DNA of 64,000 bases, from the NCBI RefSeq assembly GCF_040958095.1, contig NC_091214.1:5964087-6028086 (forward strand), written 5' to 3'. The stretch comes from Procambarus clarkii (taxonomy: Eukaryota; Arthropoda; Malacostraca; Decapoda; Cambaridae). A model generated the notes under the pieces. That model saw nothing but the letters and a program-made list of their open reading frames with translations. It did not search any database and was not told the DNA's origin. Shown here piece after piece: positions 36,428 through 47,095 of this stretch; position 1 is the first letter of the stretch; each line of letters starts with the position of its first letter. The translations under genes and the position numbers were made by a program.

Positions 36428-36997
36428 TATACGGTAAATTAACCGATGCAGAAAAAAGTATGAACGGTAAGAGTGAATGCAGTTATAAAATAAGCGTCAA
36501 CAATGCACATGTAGGTCATGCACCACGTGCACGCTCTTCTTGGCAGCTCTTGCATCACCAACTTAAACGACTCTACCAAATTGTTGGAAATAACCATTAC
36601 AGCAATACAGAATTCGTAAGATTATTCTCAACTGACTGAGAATAATCAGGCCTCAGGGGTGGAAAATTACTCCCCAAGAGAAGATATCGTAGTGCATTAT
36701 AAAAGCACATTCACTCAGGCATACAAGATGGTGATACGAGTCATTATTGACAGGAATTGTAAACCTTACAGTGAAAACGCAATGATGCGTCCGGTCCTTT
36801 ATTATAACAACACTCGTAAAGCTTTCCTCATTATTTGAAATGACATTTCTGTCTCCTCTGACAAACTGAGGTGTGTTAACGCAGTAATAATGTACTAGGT
36901 GTACTGATGCACTAACTATCAATACAAATGCAGCCCTGGAGACTGAGCTCTGAAATATATATATACTACATTGGAGATACCACGAATACATTAAGTT

Positions 36998-37110
<113 letters not shown>

Positions 37111-37116
37111 GTACTA

Positions 37117-37787
37117 TATATAGTACAAATGGTTGTGCTTCAAATCACTTGTGTTGTCCCATCTTGAGTACTGCTCAGTACTCACTTCCCCCTTCAGAGC
37201 AGGAGAGATTGCTGAAATTGAGGGAATACAGAGAACATATACGGCACGCATAGACGAGATTAAGCGCCTAAATTATCGTCTCAACGCTCTCCAAATTTAC
37301 TCACTAGAAAGGAGACGAGAGAGATACCAAATAATATACACATGGAAAATAGTGGAGGGACAAGTCCCAAATCTACACAGTAAAATTGCAGCGTACTGGA
37401 ATGAACGACATAGAAGAAAATGCAGAAGAGAACCAGTGAAGAGCAGAGGTGCCATGGGCACAATCAGAGAACACTGTATGAACATCAGAGGTCCACGGTT
37501 GTTCAACGTCCTACCTCTTCAAGAGGAAACTAGATTGTTTCCTTCAAGGAGTGCTGGACCAACCAGGCTGTGGGCCTGCGGGCCGCTCACAAGTCAAGTC
37601 TGGCCCCGGCTGGGCTTGGGGAGTAGATGAACTCCCAGAACCCCATCAACCAGGTATCAAGTTAAGCTGCTAGATTTAGGACCTGCCCGAAACTCAATGC
37701 GTACAAGGCTTTACAAGAATTATCAATGCTATGTACTCTCCTAAGCCCAATGTACCTTCTTGTGTATATATAAATAAATAAATATGT
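37117..37787 (+). mobile_element. Non-LTR retrotransposon 3' fragment
   Basis: RT C-terminal region (HLEYCSVLTSPF, EIEGIQRTYTARI, YSLERRRERYQIIYTWKI, MNIRGPRLFNVLP) followed by a short 3' UTR with a CCTGCCCGAAAC motif and an (AAAT)n tail. A family distinct from A and C. Confidence 0.8.
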
Positions 37788-37935
37788 TAGATTTCAAAAA
37801 TTCGAACACAGAAATCACAATAGCGTGATGCATCAAATGAACAAGGGCCGTGACGGGGATTCGAACCTACGTCCGAGAGAATCCCAGACGCTGCCTTAAT
37901 CGACTAAGCTACATGGTTAAAAGAATTGCCATTCC
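37788..37935 (-). repeat. tRNA-derived SINE
   Basis: Minus strand: TAGCTTAGTCG (A-box-like, 37901-37911) and GGTTCGAATCC (B box, 37857-37867) spaced as in a tRNA-derived pol III promoter. The tRNA-like head is 37844-37915; a non-tRNA body follows to the left, up to the AAAT tail of the neighbouring element. It does not fold as an intact tRNA by eye. Confidence 0.75.
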
Positions 37936-38324
37936 CCCATACACCCTGTCACTAAGCTACCTCATCGCCTTTACTTCATTCGTTATATTACCTGCTTACC
38001 TGTAGCAGTTCTTTATATTACTGGAGTCTTTTTATCCAGTAATTTTTTTTTATATAATGTTAAAATAAGCTTTTTAGACTTACTGGAGTCTTACTTACTA
38101 CAGTAAGTCTTGAAGACTTACTGGATATAGTATATAAATGAAGGTACACCCAATTCAAAGTTGTAGTGAAAAGAAACAGTAATAAAAAATAAAAATACTT
38201 ATTGATCTGAAACTTTTAATTTAGGTAATATTTTTTTTACACATAAGATGATCCCAAATCATTCACTGAGCATCCACTATTTTACACTTTCCGCTTCTTA
38301 TTGTTTCCAGGAAACACTTCATCA

Positions 38325-38936
38325 TCAAACTTCACTAATATGTCGTGGAATTGATGCCTTTTTCACTTTCTGCTTCTTGTTGCTCGCTTTGGCCTTGATT
38401 AGCTTTATTATTAAAGTGCACCAACATCTCTTCATATTTGAAAATTGACTAAATCTTTTCTCACACTCTTCACACCTGTGAGATGTATCACCTGTATGCA
38501 CTCTTACACGTTTCTTATTTTCACGAAGACTGTAACTTTTGCCACAATCTTTACACTTATGAAGTTCATCCTTCAAATGTAGTAACATGTGTTTTTTCAT
38601 ATTGTGACGGTGTTTGAACTTTTTCGCACACTCAGGACACTCGTGACGTTTATCATCTGAATGTACTAACAAGTGTTGTTTCAAACTTGCAGGTGACTTG
38701 AACTTTTTTGCACACTCAGAACACTCGTAAGGCCTATCATCAGTATGTACTAAAAGGTGTTTTCTCAAAGTTCCAGGGCCCTTAAATTTTTTTGCACACT
38801 CAGAACACTCGTAAGGCCTATCATCAGAATGTACTAACAAGTGTTGTTTCAAATTGCTAAGGTACCTGAATTTTCTTGAGCACTCGAGACACTCGTGAGG
38901 CTTATCAACAGTACGAATCATTACATTGGTTTCCAT
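38325..38936 (-). CDS. C2H2 zinc-finger protein, broken in the last finger
   Basis: 203 residues with six fingers in tandem from about residue 12. Fingers 1-4 are canonical C-x2-C-x12-H-x3-H (linkers such as HSDDRPYEC). Finger 5 lacks its first histidine (NKKRVRVH). Finger 6 breaks after FSNMKR: the frame slips there, and another frame reads MLVH. Such proteins bind DNA in the nucleus. The ATG at 38936 follows a non-coding repeat region, so this may be one exon or a processed copy. No neighbour suggests its role. Confidence 0.65.
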   Translation of the reverse strand: METNVMIRTVDKPHECLECSRKFRYLSNLKQHLLVHSDDRPYECSECAKKFKGPGTLRKHLLVHTDDRPYECSECAKKFKSPASLKQHLLVHSDDKRHECPECAKKFKHRHNMKKHMLLHLKDELHKCKDCGKSYSLRENKKRVRVHTGDTSHRCEECEKRFSQFSNMKRCWCTLIIKLIKAKASNKKQKVKKASIPRHISEV

Positions 38937-39268
38937 ATCTCCAAGTTAATATGAAAGCGATTATGTTCCCGTAAGTTCAGGAATTGTTCAATATCTCGTG
39001 CAGATGATGATTCACAATAACGTGGCTGAAGAAATCTTGACCAAACTACACACCATGAGATGAGACGACGAAGTTTCTGCCCGTCCTGGACCGTTATGAA
39101 GTCGCTAGTGAAGAGGACATAAGAGGCACGAGCATATGTAAGACAAGAGTGAGGTGAAGAGCAGGTAACAAGAGGTGAAAGGTAAGAACAAGAAAAAAAG
39201 GGGAGAGGGGACACGGGTGGGATGGGTGAAGGAGAGATGAGAAAGTAAAAAAAAGAGAGGTAAGCTGA

Positions 39269-39800
39269 TGAGAACATAAGAATGAAGGTAATTGCAGAAG
39301 GCCTATTGGCCCATACGAGGTAGCTGCTATATATATCCACCCAAGAGGTAGCAACTATTTATATCCACCCAAGAGGTAGCTACTATTTATATATCCACCT
39401 AAGAGGTAGCTGATATTTATTTCCACCCAAGAGGTAGCTACTATTTATATCTACCCAATCTCATTCAAATATATGTTTAACCTCCGCTTCAAACAATCAA
39501 TTAATACTACTTCTATTATGTTACGCGAACCCTGTTACCGAACAAGTATTTACTCTGGTCTTTCATAAATCGAAACTTATCAAATTTATACCATTGTGTT
39601 CTGTTCTGTCTTGTGTTGATACTTTCATTACCCTATTACTATCCCTTTTGTTATGGACATTCATCCAATTGTACACCTCTATCCTGTCACCCTTAATTCT
39701 TCACCTTTCTAAAGAATGTAATATAAGCTATGTCGATCTCTATTTTTTCGGGCTCACCATAGCCCGTACTACATGGACACTTCGTTCTGAGTAGCTAAAT
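39269..39800 (-). repeat. Non-LTR 3' region, first copy, with a 30-bp minisatellite
   Basis: Shares CAGAAGGCCTATTGGCCCAT and ACCTCTATCCTGTCACCC-like blocks with 39831-40150. The stretch 39319-39450 holds about five units of AGAGGTAGCTACTATTTATA + TCCACCCA. Confidence 0.7.
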
Positions 39801-40972
39801 CTAAAACAACAACATCTTTTTTTTGCAGGATAAGAACATAGGAACAAAGGTAACTGCAGAAGGCCTATTGGCCCATACTGGGCAGCTCCTATTTATATCC
39901 ACCCAATCCCACTCATATACATGTCTAACCAGCGCTTGAAACAATCGAGGGACCACACCTCCACTACGTTTCCAAGTAGTTGGTTCCACAAATTAACAAC
40001 CCTATTACCGAACCAGAATTTACCCAAGTCTTTTCTAAATCTAAGCTTATCCAATTTACACGCATTGTTTCGTGTACCTTATTATTATCCCCTTTGTTAT
40101 GTCCATTCATTCACTTGAAAACCTCTATCATGTCACCCCTAACTGTTCGCTTTCCCAGTGAATGCAATTTAAGCTTTGTTAATCTTTCTTCACATGAAAG
40201 ATTTCTAATTTGGGGAATTAATTTTGTCAGCGTATGCTGGCCACGTTCAAGTGAATTTATATCCATTCTAGAGTACGGCGACCAAAACTGAACTACATAA
40301 TCTAAACGGGGCCTAACCAGAGCAAGATATAGCTGAAGAACCACACCAGGTGTCTTGTTACTAACGCTTCGATAAATAAATTCCAGTATCCTATTTGCCT
40401 TATTACGAACATTCATGCATTTATTTGTTTGGAACATTCGTGCATTGATCCTTTGGTTTTAAAATCTTACTGATCATAACTCCCAGATCCCTTTCGCAAT
40501 CCGACTTCGCAATTTCAGCACCATCTTGCTCGTATCTTGTAACTCTATCATCATTACCTAGACTCAAAACTTTACATTTATCAGCATTAAACTGCATCTG
40601 CCAATCTTTTGACCATTTCAAAACCCTATTTAGATCAACTTGAAGTGATAGTGAGTCGTCTTCCGTGTTAATTTCCCTACCGAATTTTGTATCATCGGCA
40701 AATTTGCAAATGTTGAAACTTAAACCTGAATCTAAATCATTTATATAAATATTATAAACAACAGAGGTCCCAATACAGAGCCTTGAGGCGTTCCACTTAC
40801 ATTATCCCACTCTGACTTAACACCATGCACACTAGCTGACTCTGTTTCCTTTGGTATAGCCATACACTATTCCCTCTTAATATAGCACCCCCAATACCAT
40901 GAGCCTCTATCTTTTTAATCAGTATTTCATGTGGCATTGTATCAAAAACTTTACTAAAGTCAAGGTACACAA

Positions 40973-41331
40973 TGTAGCGAGTAGATTATCCCAATAATAT
41001 ACTCGCTCCCGAGTAGATTATCCCAATAATATACTCGCTCCAAATGCATTGTTAATATTCCTGTCAACCTTTGGAGATGAATGAGGTGAGGCGTTGCCCG
41101 GGCAACATGGTGAGGTGTTGCCCGAGCATATAAGCAGCAGAATACCAAACATTAACCAGAGTCTACTTTCAAGTGTGGTCTAGAGCAGACACTTGCGAGA
41201 TACTGTACCAACGCTCAGTGCGCTCAACTCACACCAACGTATCACCTGTGTACTTCTGTATACTTCGGCGACCAAATACATATATAGTATCTTAGTGTCT
41301 GTGTTTATTTGTCACCATACTTTACGTAACA
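40973..41331. repeat. Solo-LTR-like insertion inside the RT relic
   Basis: TGTAGCGAG ... TACGTAACA, about 359 bp, containing a TATA-like CATATAAGCAGCAG (about 41127). The RT sequence is continuous on both sides once it is removed. ACAAT occurs at both junctions (40969-40973, 41329-41333), overlapping the ends. Confidence 0.6.
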
Positions 41332-41578
41332 ATAGAACCGTTACAACAACATCGCAAACCTTACCACTATCAACTGCCTCAACTATGTTAGAATAAAAAG
41401 ATAGCAATTTTGTTACACATGAACTGCCATTTGTTAAACCATATTGTGACTCGTTTATTAATTTGTTTTTTCAAGGTGAAAACGAATGGTTGCAAATATC
41501 GATTCAAGTAACTTTCCCACAATAGACGTTAGGCTAATTGGCCGATAGTTTGACGCAAGTGATCTATCTCCATTCTTA

Positions 41579-41982
41579 AAAATTGGCACTACATTAGCAA
41601 TTTTCTGACTCTGGCAATCTGCCTGACTCTAATGATTTATTAAATATAGTAGACAATGGATCGCGAAGCTCCTCTTTGCATTCTTTAAGCACCCTGGTAA
41701 ACACTATCCGGTCCAGGGGATTTGCTTGGTTTGTGTTTTTCTATTTGTTTAATAATATCATCCCTGGTAACTGTTAAACTAAAATTGGCACTACATTAGC
41801 AATTTTCTGACTCTGGCAATCTGCCTGACTCTAATGATTTATTAAATATAGTAGACAATGGATCGCGAAGCTCCTCTTTGCATTCTTTAAGCACCCTGGT
41901 AAACACTATCCGGTCCAGGGGATTTGCTTGGTTTGTGTTTTTCTATTTGTTTAATAATATCATCCCTGGTAACTGTTAAACT
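41579..41982. repeat. 202-bp perfect tandem duplication
   Basis: Two head-to-tail copies starting AAATTGGCACTACATTAG at 41579 and 41781, with no difference seen. Confidence 0.92.
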
Positions 41983-42374
41983 AATCAACCAGTCCTCGTC
42001 CCCACCCACATAGACTTGTTCGGCTAAAGGCATAGAGTTAAGTTCTTTTTAGTAAATACAGAGATTAAATATATATTAAAAATACTACTCATCTCTTCGT
42101 CATTATCCGTTATCGGACCTATCTCGGTTTTTAATAGACCTATCCTTTCCATATCCTTTTTTCGATATAACTGACAAAAAACCTTTAGGATTTGCCTTTG
42201 CTTGGCCTGCTATACGAACTTCATAGTTTCTTCTTGCTCTCCTTATCTCTTTTTACACCCTGCGCAAGGTGCACCTTGCTCTTCCTCAGGTTCTTCCTCA
42301 TCATCACTGCCTAGCACCATCTCAGTATCAGTAGCAACACCTTCTTCTATTCGCTCCTGTAAGAGAACACGTTA

Positions 42375-42526
42375 CAAGAATACGAGAGTTACAACATACG
42401 AGCTAGATGGTGCTGAGATTGCGAAGTTGGATTGCGAAAGGGATCTGGGAGTTATGATTAGTAAGAATTTAAAACAAAAGGATCAAAGCATGAATATTCG
42501 TAATAAGCAAATAGGACACTAGGATT
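42375..42526 (+). pseudogene. Inverted fragment of the same RT family
   Basis: Reads ELDGAEIAKLDCERDLGVMI on the plus strand, matching 40421-40621 on the minus strand, so two relics lie in opposite orientation. Confidence 0.7.
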
Positions 42527-44822
42527 TATTTATTTATTTATGCATATACAAGAATGTACATAAGGAATGTGAGGATACAAATATGGTAATTATAGTCTTG
42601 TAAAGCCACTAGCACGCGCAGCGTTTCGGGCAGGTCCTTAATCTAAGAAAATTTTAAGGAGGTAAATACTTGCAAAATTTATAGACAAAAAATGATAACA
42701 GATTACATGAAATGAAAAAAAAGAAGATGAGAGAAAATTGTAGGTACAGTATATTAAAGCACATAGGTAGCTAAGATTGATTGCAATGACAGCTTAAAAT
42801 GGTAGTTGACAACAAATTGGTAGGCACAATACAGCAGAAACAATATAAGATTGATTGCAATGACAGCTTGAATGGTAGTTGACAAAAATTGGTAGTCACA
42901 ATACAGCATATGGCTAGCACATAAAAGAAGACAGCAATGAACACAATGATAAGGTTGTTTGATATTACATAAAAATTAAGAGATTGGGTAACACTAGGTA
43001 CAGAGCAAATTTAAAGCTCAGTGTAGGAAACTAAGAAGATGGAGTTAGGTACTTTTTGGTTTTGCTTTTAAATAAGGCAAAAGTTTTACAGTTTTTCAAT
43101 TCACTAGGGAGTGAGTTCCATAGACTAGGTTCCTTAATTTGCATAGAGTGTTTACACAGATTAAGTTTGACCCTGGGGATATCAAAGAGATATTTATTTC
43201 TGGTGTGGTGATAATGGGTCCTATTACATCTGTCCAGGGAGAGTTTCAGAGCATGGTTTGCATTTAAGAACAGGGTTTTGTAAATGTAGTTGACACAAGA
43301 GAATGTGTGGAGGGAGTTAATATTTAGCAAGTTTAGGGATTTAAACAAGGAAGCTGAGTGTTGTCTGAAAGCAGAGTTAGTTATTATTCTGATAGCAGAT
43401 TTTTGCTGTGTAATGATGGGCTTAAGGTGGTTTGCAGTGGTAGACCCCCATGCACAGATACCATAATTAAGATAGGGGTAGATTAGTGCATAATATAGTG
43501 AGAGGAGAGCAGAGTTAGGAACATAATATCTGATTTTGGAGAGTATACCAACTGTCTTAGAGACTTTCTTAGTTATGTGTTGAATGTGGGTGCTGAAGTT
43601 GAGTCTCTTGTCTAGGAATAGGCCAAGAAACTTGCTATCATTTTTATTACTGATGTTAATGTTGTCTATCTGTAGCTGAATTGCATTTGATGATTTGCTT
43701 CCAAATAAGATGTAGTAAGTCTTTTCGATGTTTAATGTTAGTTTGTTCGTTGACATCCATAAGTGGACTTTTTTTAATTCATTATTCACAACATTATTTA
43801 GTGTATGTGGGTTGAGGTTTGAGTAGATAAGGGTAGTATCGTCAGCAAACAATATAGGTTTGAGAATATTAGAGACATTAGGCAGATCATTTATATATAT
43901 AAGAAATAGAAGAGGTCCTAAGATGCTGCCCTGTGGCACTCCAACGGTAATTGGTAGAGTGGAAGAAGTTGTATCATTGATGGTTACATATTGGTGTCTG
44001 TCACTAAGATAGGATCGGATGTAGTCGAGGGCAAGGCCTCGGATTCCATAATGCTGGAGTTTAAGTAAGAGGTAGTTGTGATTAACAGTATCAAAGGCAT
44101 TTCTTAGGTCAATGAAGAGTCCAATCGGAAACTCATTTTTGTCAAGGGCTGAGTAGATAATGTCAAGGAGACTAATGATTGCATCGTTGGTGCTCTTTTG
44201 GGACCGGAAGCCACTGGCAGGGGCTGAGTATGTCGAATTTTACGAGGTAGGAATTGAGCTGTTTGTAAATAATTTTTTCAAATATTTTTGATAGAATGGG
44301 TAGATTTGATATTGGTCTATAATTGTTTATGTCCGCCGGATTGCCTCCTTTATGGACTGGCGTTACTCTTGCTTTTTTGAGGATATCAGGGAAGGTGTGA
44401 TACTCTATAGATTTGTTGAACAGTAGTGCTATGGGTGGGGCAAGGGCATGGGAGGCTCTCTTGTACACAATGGACGGAATTTCACTGGTGTTCCCTGCCT
44501 TAGTTTTTAGAGAATGTATGATGGACACAACATCTGCCGGGCTGATTGGTGAAAGGAGAAGAGAGTTTGGATAGCTGCCTGAGAGATATGTGTTAATATG
44601 TGTCTGAGTCTGTGGGATTTTACTGGCAAGATTAGCACCAACCGATGAAAAGAAACTATTAAATTCATTTGCCATTTCTAAATCAGTTGACGGTATATCC
44701 CCATCCTTGTAGAGTTTTATTTGGTTATGTGAGTGTTGTTTAGTTCCTAGGATACTAGAGATAGTTTTCCAAGTGCTTTTCAGTAGTGTAAAAGGAGACA
44801 AATTGAGGTAAAATTTTTCAGA
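42527..44822 (-). mobile_element. Non-LTR family C, copy C2
   Basis: Minus strand; TTTA tail at 42527, 3' UTR with the conserved motif (42619-42634), RT ORFs 43939-43031 and 44801-44172; 5'-truncated near 44822. Longest copy of family C in the window. Confidence 0.87.
43031..44801 (-). pseudogene. Family C reverse transcriptase (C2)
   Basis: The upstream part has NNYRPISNLPILSKIFEKI and breaks after LSPCQW near 44215. After the frame change come a DLRNAFDTVNH-like stretch, PQGSILGPLLFLIYINDLPN, ILFADDTTLIY and the complete C-terminus ending at 43031. One small indel near 44215 separates the two frames; the endonuclease is missing. Confidence 0.82.
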
Positions 44823-45227
44823 AACGGTTGGGCACTTCCATGCCGACTTGACTCTCGAGGGCGGATTCGTCCAACCCTCTTATTTTGGGTGGTTAGGTTA
44901 GGGCACAGTCAGCGCGCTCCTGGCTGGCTGGCGGGGGTGGGGTGGTGGTCCCCCCTGGGGTCCCGGGGGGACCACCACCCAGGGTATACCTGAGGAACTG
45001 GTGCCCTATCCTAACCTGTTTTCTTGCACGATTCGTCGCTTTGCTTTAAGATGAGTCTAGGGCCTCAAGAAGGGGGTCTCTACTTATGAGAGGTACCGAG
45101 GATGAATGTTCAATAGTTGGAAACCAAAAAATACACTGGTGAAAGGCATATAATATTTTCAAAACTGGCCACAAATTTTTTATAAAGGTTTTCCAAGGGA
45201 GTAAATCTTGCTTCCTCTCTTTCTCCC
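44823..45227. other. Intergenic with a strong hairpin
   Basis: No gene seen. A G/C-rich stretch at 44930-44985 contains a perfect 16-bp inverted repeat (44940-44955 with 44965-44980, 9-nt loop). Confidence 0.7.
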
Positions 45228-45790
45228 AAATGTTACCTCATTTGCACAGGAGCAGAGCAACCTTCGTGCGGTCCCTGGTTCAGTTCCCCAACGTCCGAGC
45301 TAATGGACATTACAAATTTCACTAAATGATGCAGTATCTTAGCTGTCTCTCTAATTATAAAGGTGTTAATCTTTTTTTTTTTAACCTTTGAGTGCTAGGT
45401 CTCAAAAAAGGTTCTTTACCTCAGAAAGAAAGAGAGAGAGAGAGATTCTATTTTTGTCCATATTCGAGCGGTATGTTGAACAACCTTCGTGCGGGTCCTG
45501 GTTCAGTTCCCCAACGTCCGAGATATTGGACATTACAAATTTCACTAAATGATTCATTATCTTAGCAGCCTCTCTAATTATAAAGTTGTTAATCTTTTTT
45601 ATAACCTTTGAGTGCTAGTTCTCAAAAGGTTCTTTACCTCAGAAAGAGAGAGAGAGATTCTATTTTTGTCCATATTCGAGCAGAATGTTGAGCAACCTTC
45701 GTGCAGGACCCGGTTCAGTTCCTCAACGTCCGAGCTATTGCACATGGCAAATTTCTCTAAATGAGGCAGTATCTCGCCCCCACCCCCCGG
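45228..45790. repeat. Triplicated repeat of about 212-223 bp
   Basis: CAACCTTCGTGCGG followed by a CTGGTTCAGTTCC block occurs at 45258, 45481 and 45693. Each unit also has CAACGTCCGAG, ACATTACAAATTTC, TTGAGTGCTAG and an (AG)n run. GGTTCAGTTCC resembles a pol III B box. Confidence 0.85.
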
Positions 45791-45925
45791 ATCAATGATT
45801 TTAGGGCAGTAAATAAGCAATTGCAATCTAATCCCACCCCCCCCCAAAAAAAAATACTGTTCATGAAAATGTGAGCTTATTTATACTAATTTATGAATAT
45901 AAAAAAACAACTCGACATTTGTACA

Positions 45926-45936
45926 ATTTTTATTTA
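45926..45936 (-). promoter_or_regulatory. Poly(A) signal of the IAP-like gene
   Basis: AATAAA on the minus strand about 45-50 bp after the RING stop codon. Confidence 0.55.
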
Positions 45937-46917
45937 CATAAATAAATTAGTCTCTATGTCTTCTTAGTTTTTGTCTTCTTAGGAAATAATCGGTCGAAGG
46001 ACATGCGAAATGGTGCATCTGCAAATGGGGCAGTTTCTCATAGATACAAGACAATTACTGCATGTTACCATATGTCTGCAGGGCAGCAGTACGACACTCA
46101 ACGCATTGTTAAAGCACACCTTACACAAAATATCAGCAGCCCAAGACGTTGGCGTGGATGTGTTCATCACAGTTTCAACATGGGATGTCGCATCAAAGTC
46201 TGTGGCCTCTTCGCCAGTTTCAACATCCATTTCATTAGCGACTATAGTCGTCTCTTCCGCCTCTGTTTCAACAGCAGAAGGCAAAGCCCGCAAACCAAGA
46301 TTAGTGCTCATGAACCCGCTCATTTATCCAACAACGTCGACATCCATTTCATTAGCTGTGGCGACTGTTTCCATGTCAGAGGGCGCGGATTGCCATTCCA
46401 GATTCGCAGGCTCTACCCTACCTTCCACATCCTCATGATGAATTCCCCTTAAACCCATTTCGGCTTTAGTGCTCTCTTGCATATACCACAACATTAATTC
46501 TATACATCTGGCCTCTGTAACAAACGGTAATAAATCTTTGGTGCTTTTGAGATATAGCCTTAAGGCAGGTCTCACACAGACATCAGGAAATCCAAAATGT
46601 TCAATTAATGCTGGGAAAAAACCCAAACCTTCCATCAGACCAGTTAAAAGATGTTCATCTATGGGTTTTATAGTTCGACGCTGCGAAGATTCTCTAGCAT
46701 TCTTAATGAACTGTGCATCCTTTTTAATGTTGACAAAGGTGCACTCAGGATACCATTGCGCGTGCAGTGTCCAAGGGTCGTCAGCGGGTTCCCAATTACG
46801 AAAACCATTTCCACAGAAAAAGTAGCGCATGTGGTCACTTAGGCCTGTAAATTTAAGAAAAAAAATATTCCCATTCATTATTATTATTATAGCTCACATC
46901 CGGCAATGTTGTAATAC

Positions 46918-46958
46918 AAAACACACACACGAACACGCACACACACACACACACACAC
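46918..46958. repeat. (CA)n microsatellite in intron 2
   Basis: CA repeats with two CGAACACG interruptions, inside intron 2 of the IAP-like gene. Confidence 0.9.
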
Positions 46959-47019
46959 TTCCCGGGACCAAAGAGCCAGAGCTCCACCCCCGCAAGCACA
47001 ATTGGGGGAGTAAACACAC

Positions 47020-47095
47020 TTTTTTTTTTTTTAGATATATACAAGAGTTGTTACATTCTTGTACGGCCTAGCATTTCGGGCAGGTCCCTAGAATA
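47020..47095 (-). repeat. Non-LTR 3' end fragment in intron 2
   Basis: A T run, then ACATTCTTGTACGGCCTAGC and TTTCGGGCAGGTCC, matching the 3' UTR of family C. Confidence 0.6.

Larger units (their letters stand above)
39831..42230 (-). mobile_element. Non-LTR retrotransposon relic (CR1/L2-like RT)
   Basis: Minus strand RT in pieces: VYLDFSKVFDTMPHEIL (across 40900-40970), KFADDTKFG (about 40690), WSKDWQMQFNADKCKVLSLG, then NKANRILEFIYRSV, LVRPRLDYVVQFWSPYS and RNLSCEERLTKLKLHSLGKR. It is interrupted by an LTR-like insertion (40973-41331) and a 202-bp tandem duplication (41579-41982). Many frame breaks; dead. Confidence 0.75.

Noticed and set aside
37844..37915. A functional tRNA gene on the minus strand
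   Set aside because: A and B boxes are present but the acceptor stem does not pair by eye and a SINE body follows.
38921..39354. Minus-strand ORFs upstream of the zinc-finger gene
   Set aside because: Overlap a dispersed repeat and low-complexity purine sequence.
46003..46452. Plus-strand ORFs opposite the IAP exon 3
   Set aside because: Shadows of the BIR/RING exon; the minus strand has domain motifs and splice-consistent frames.
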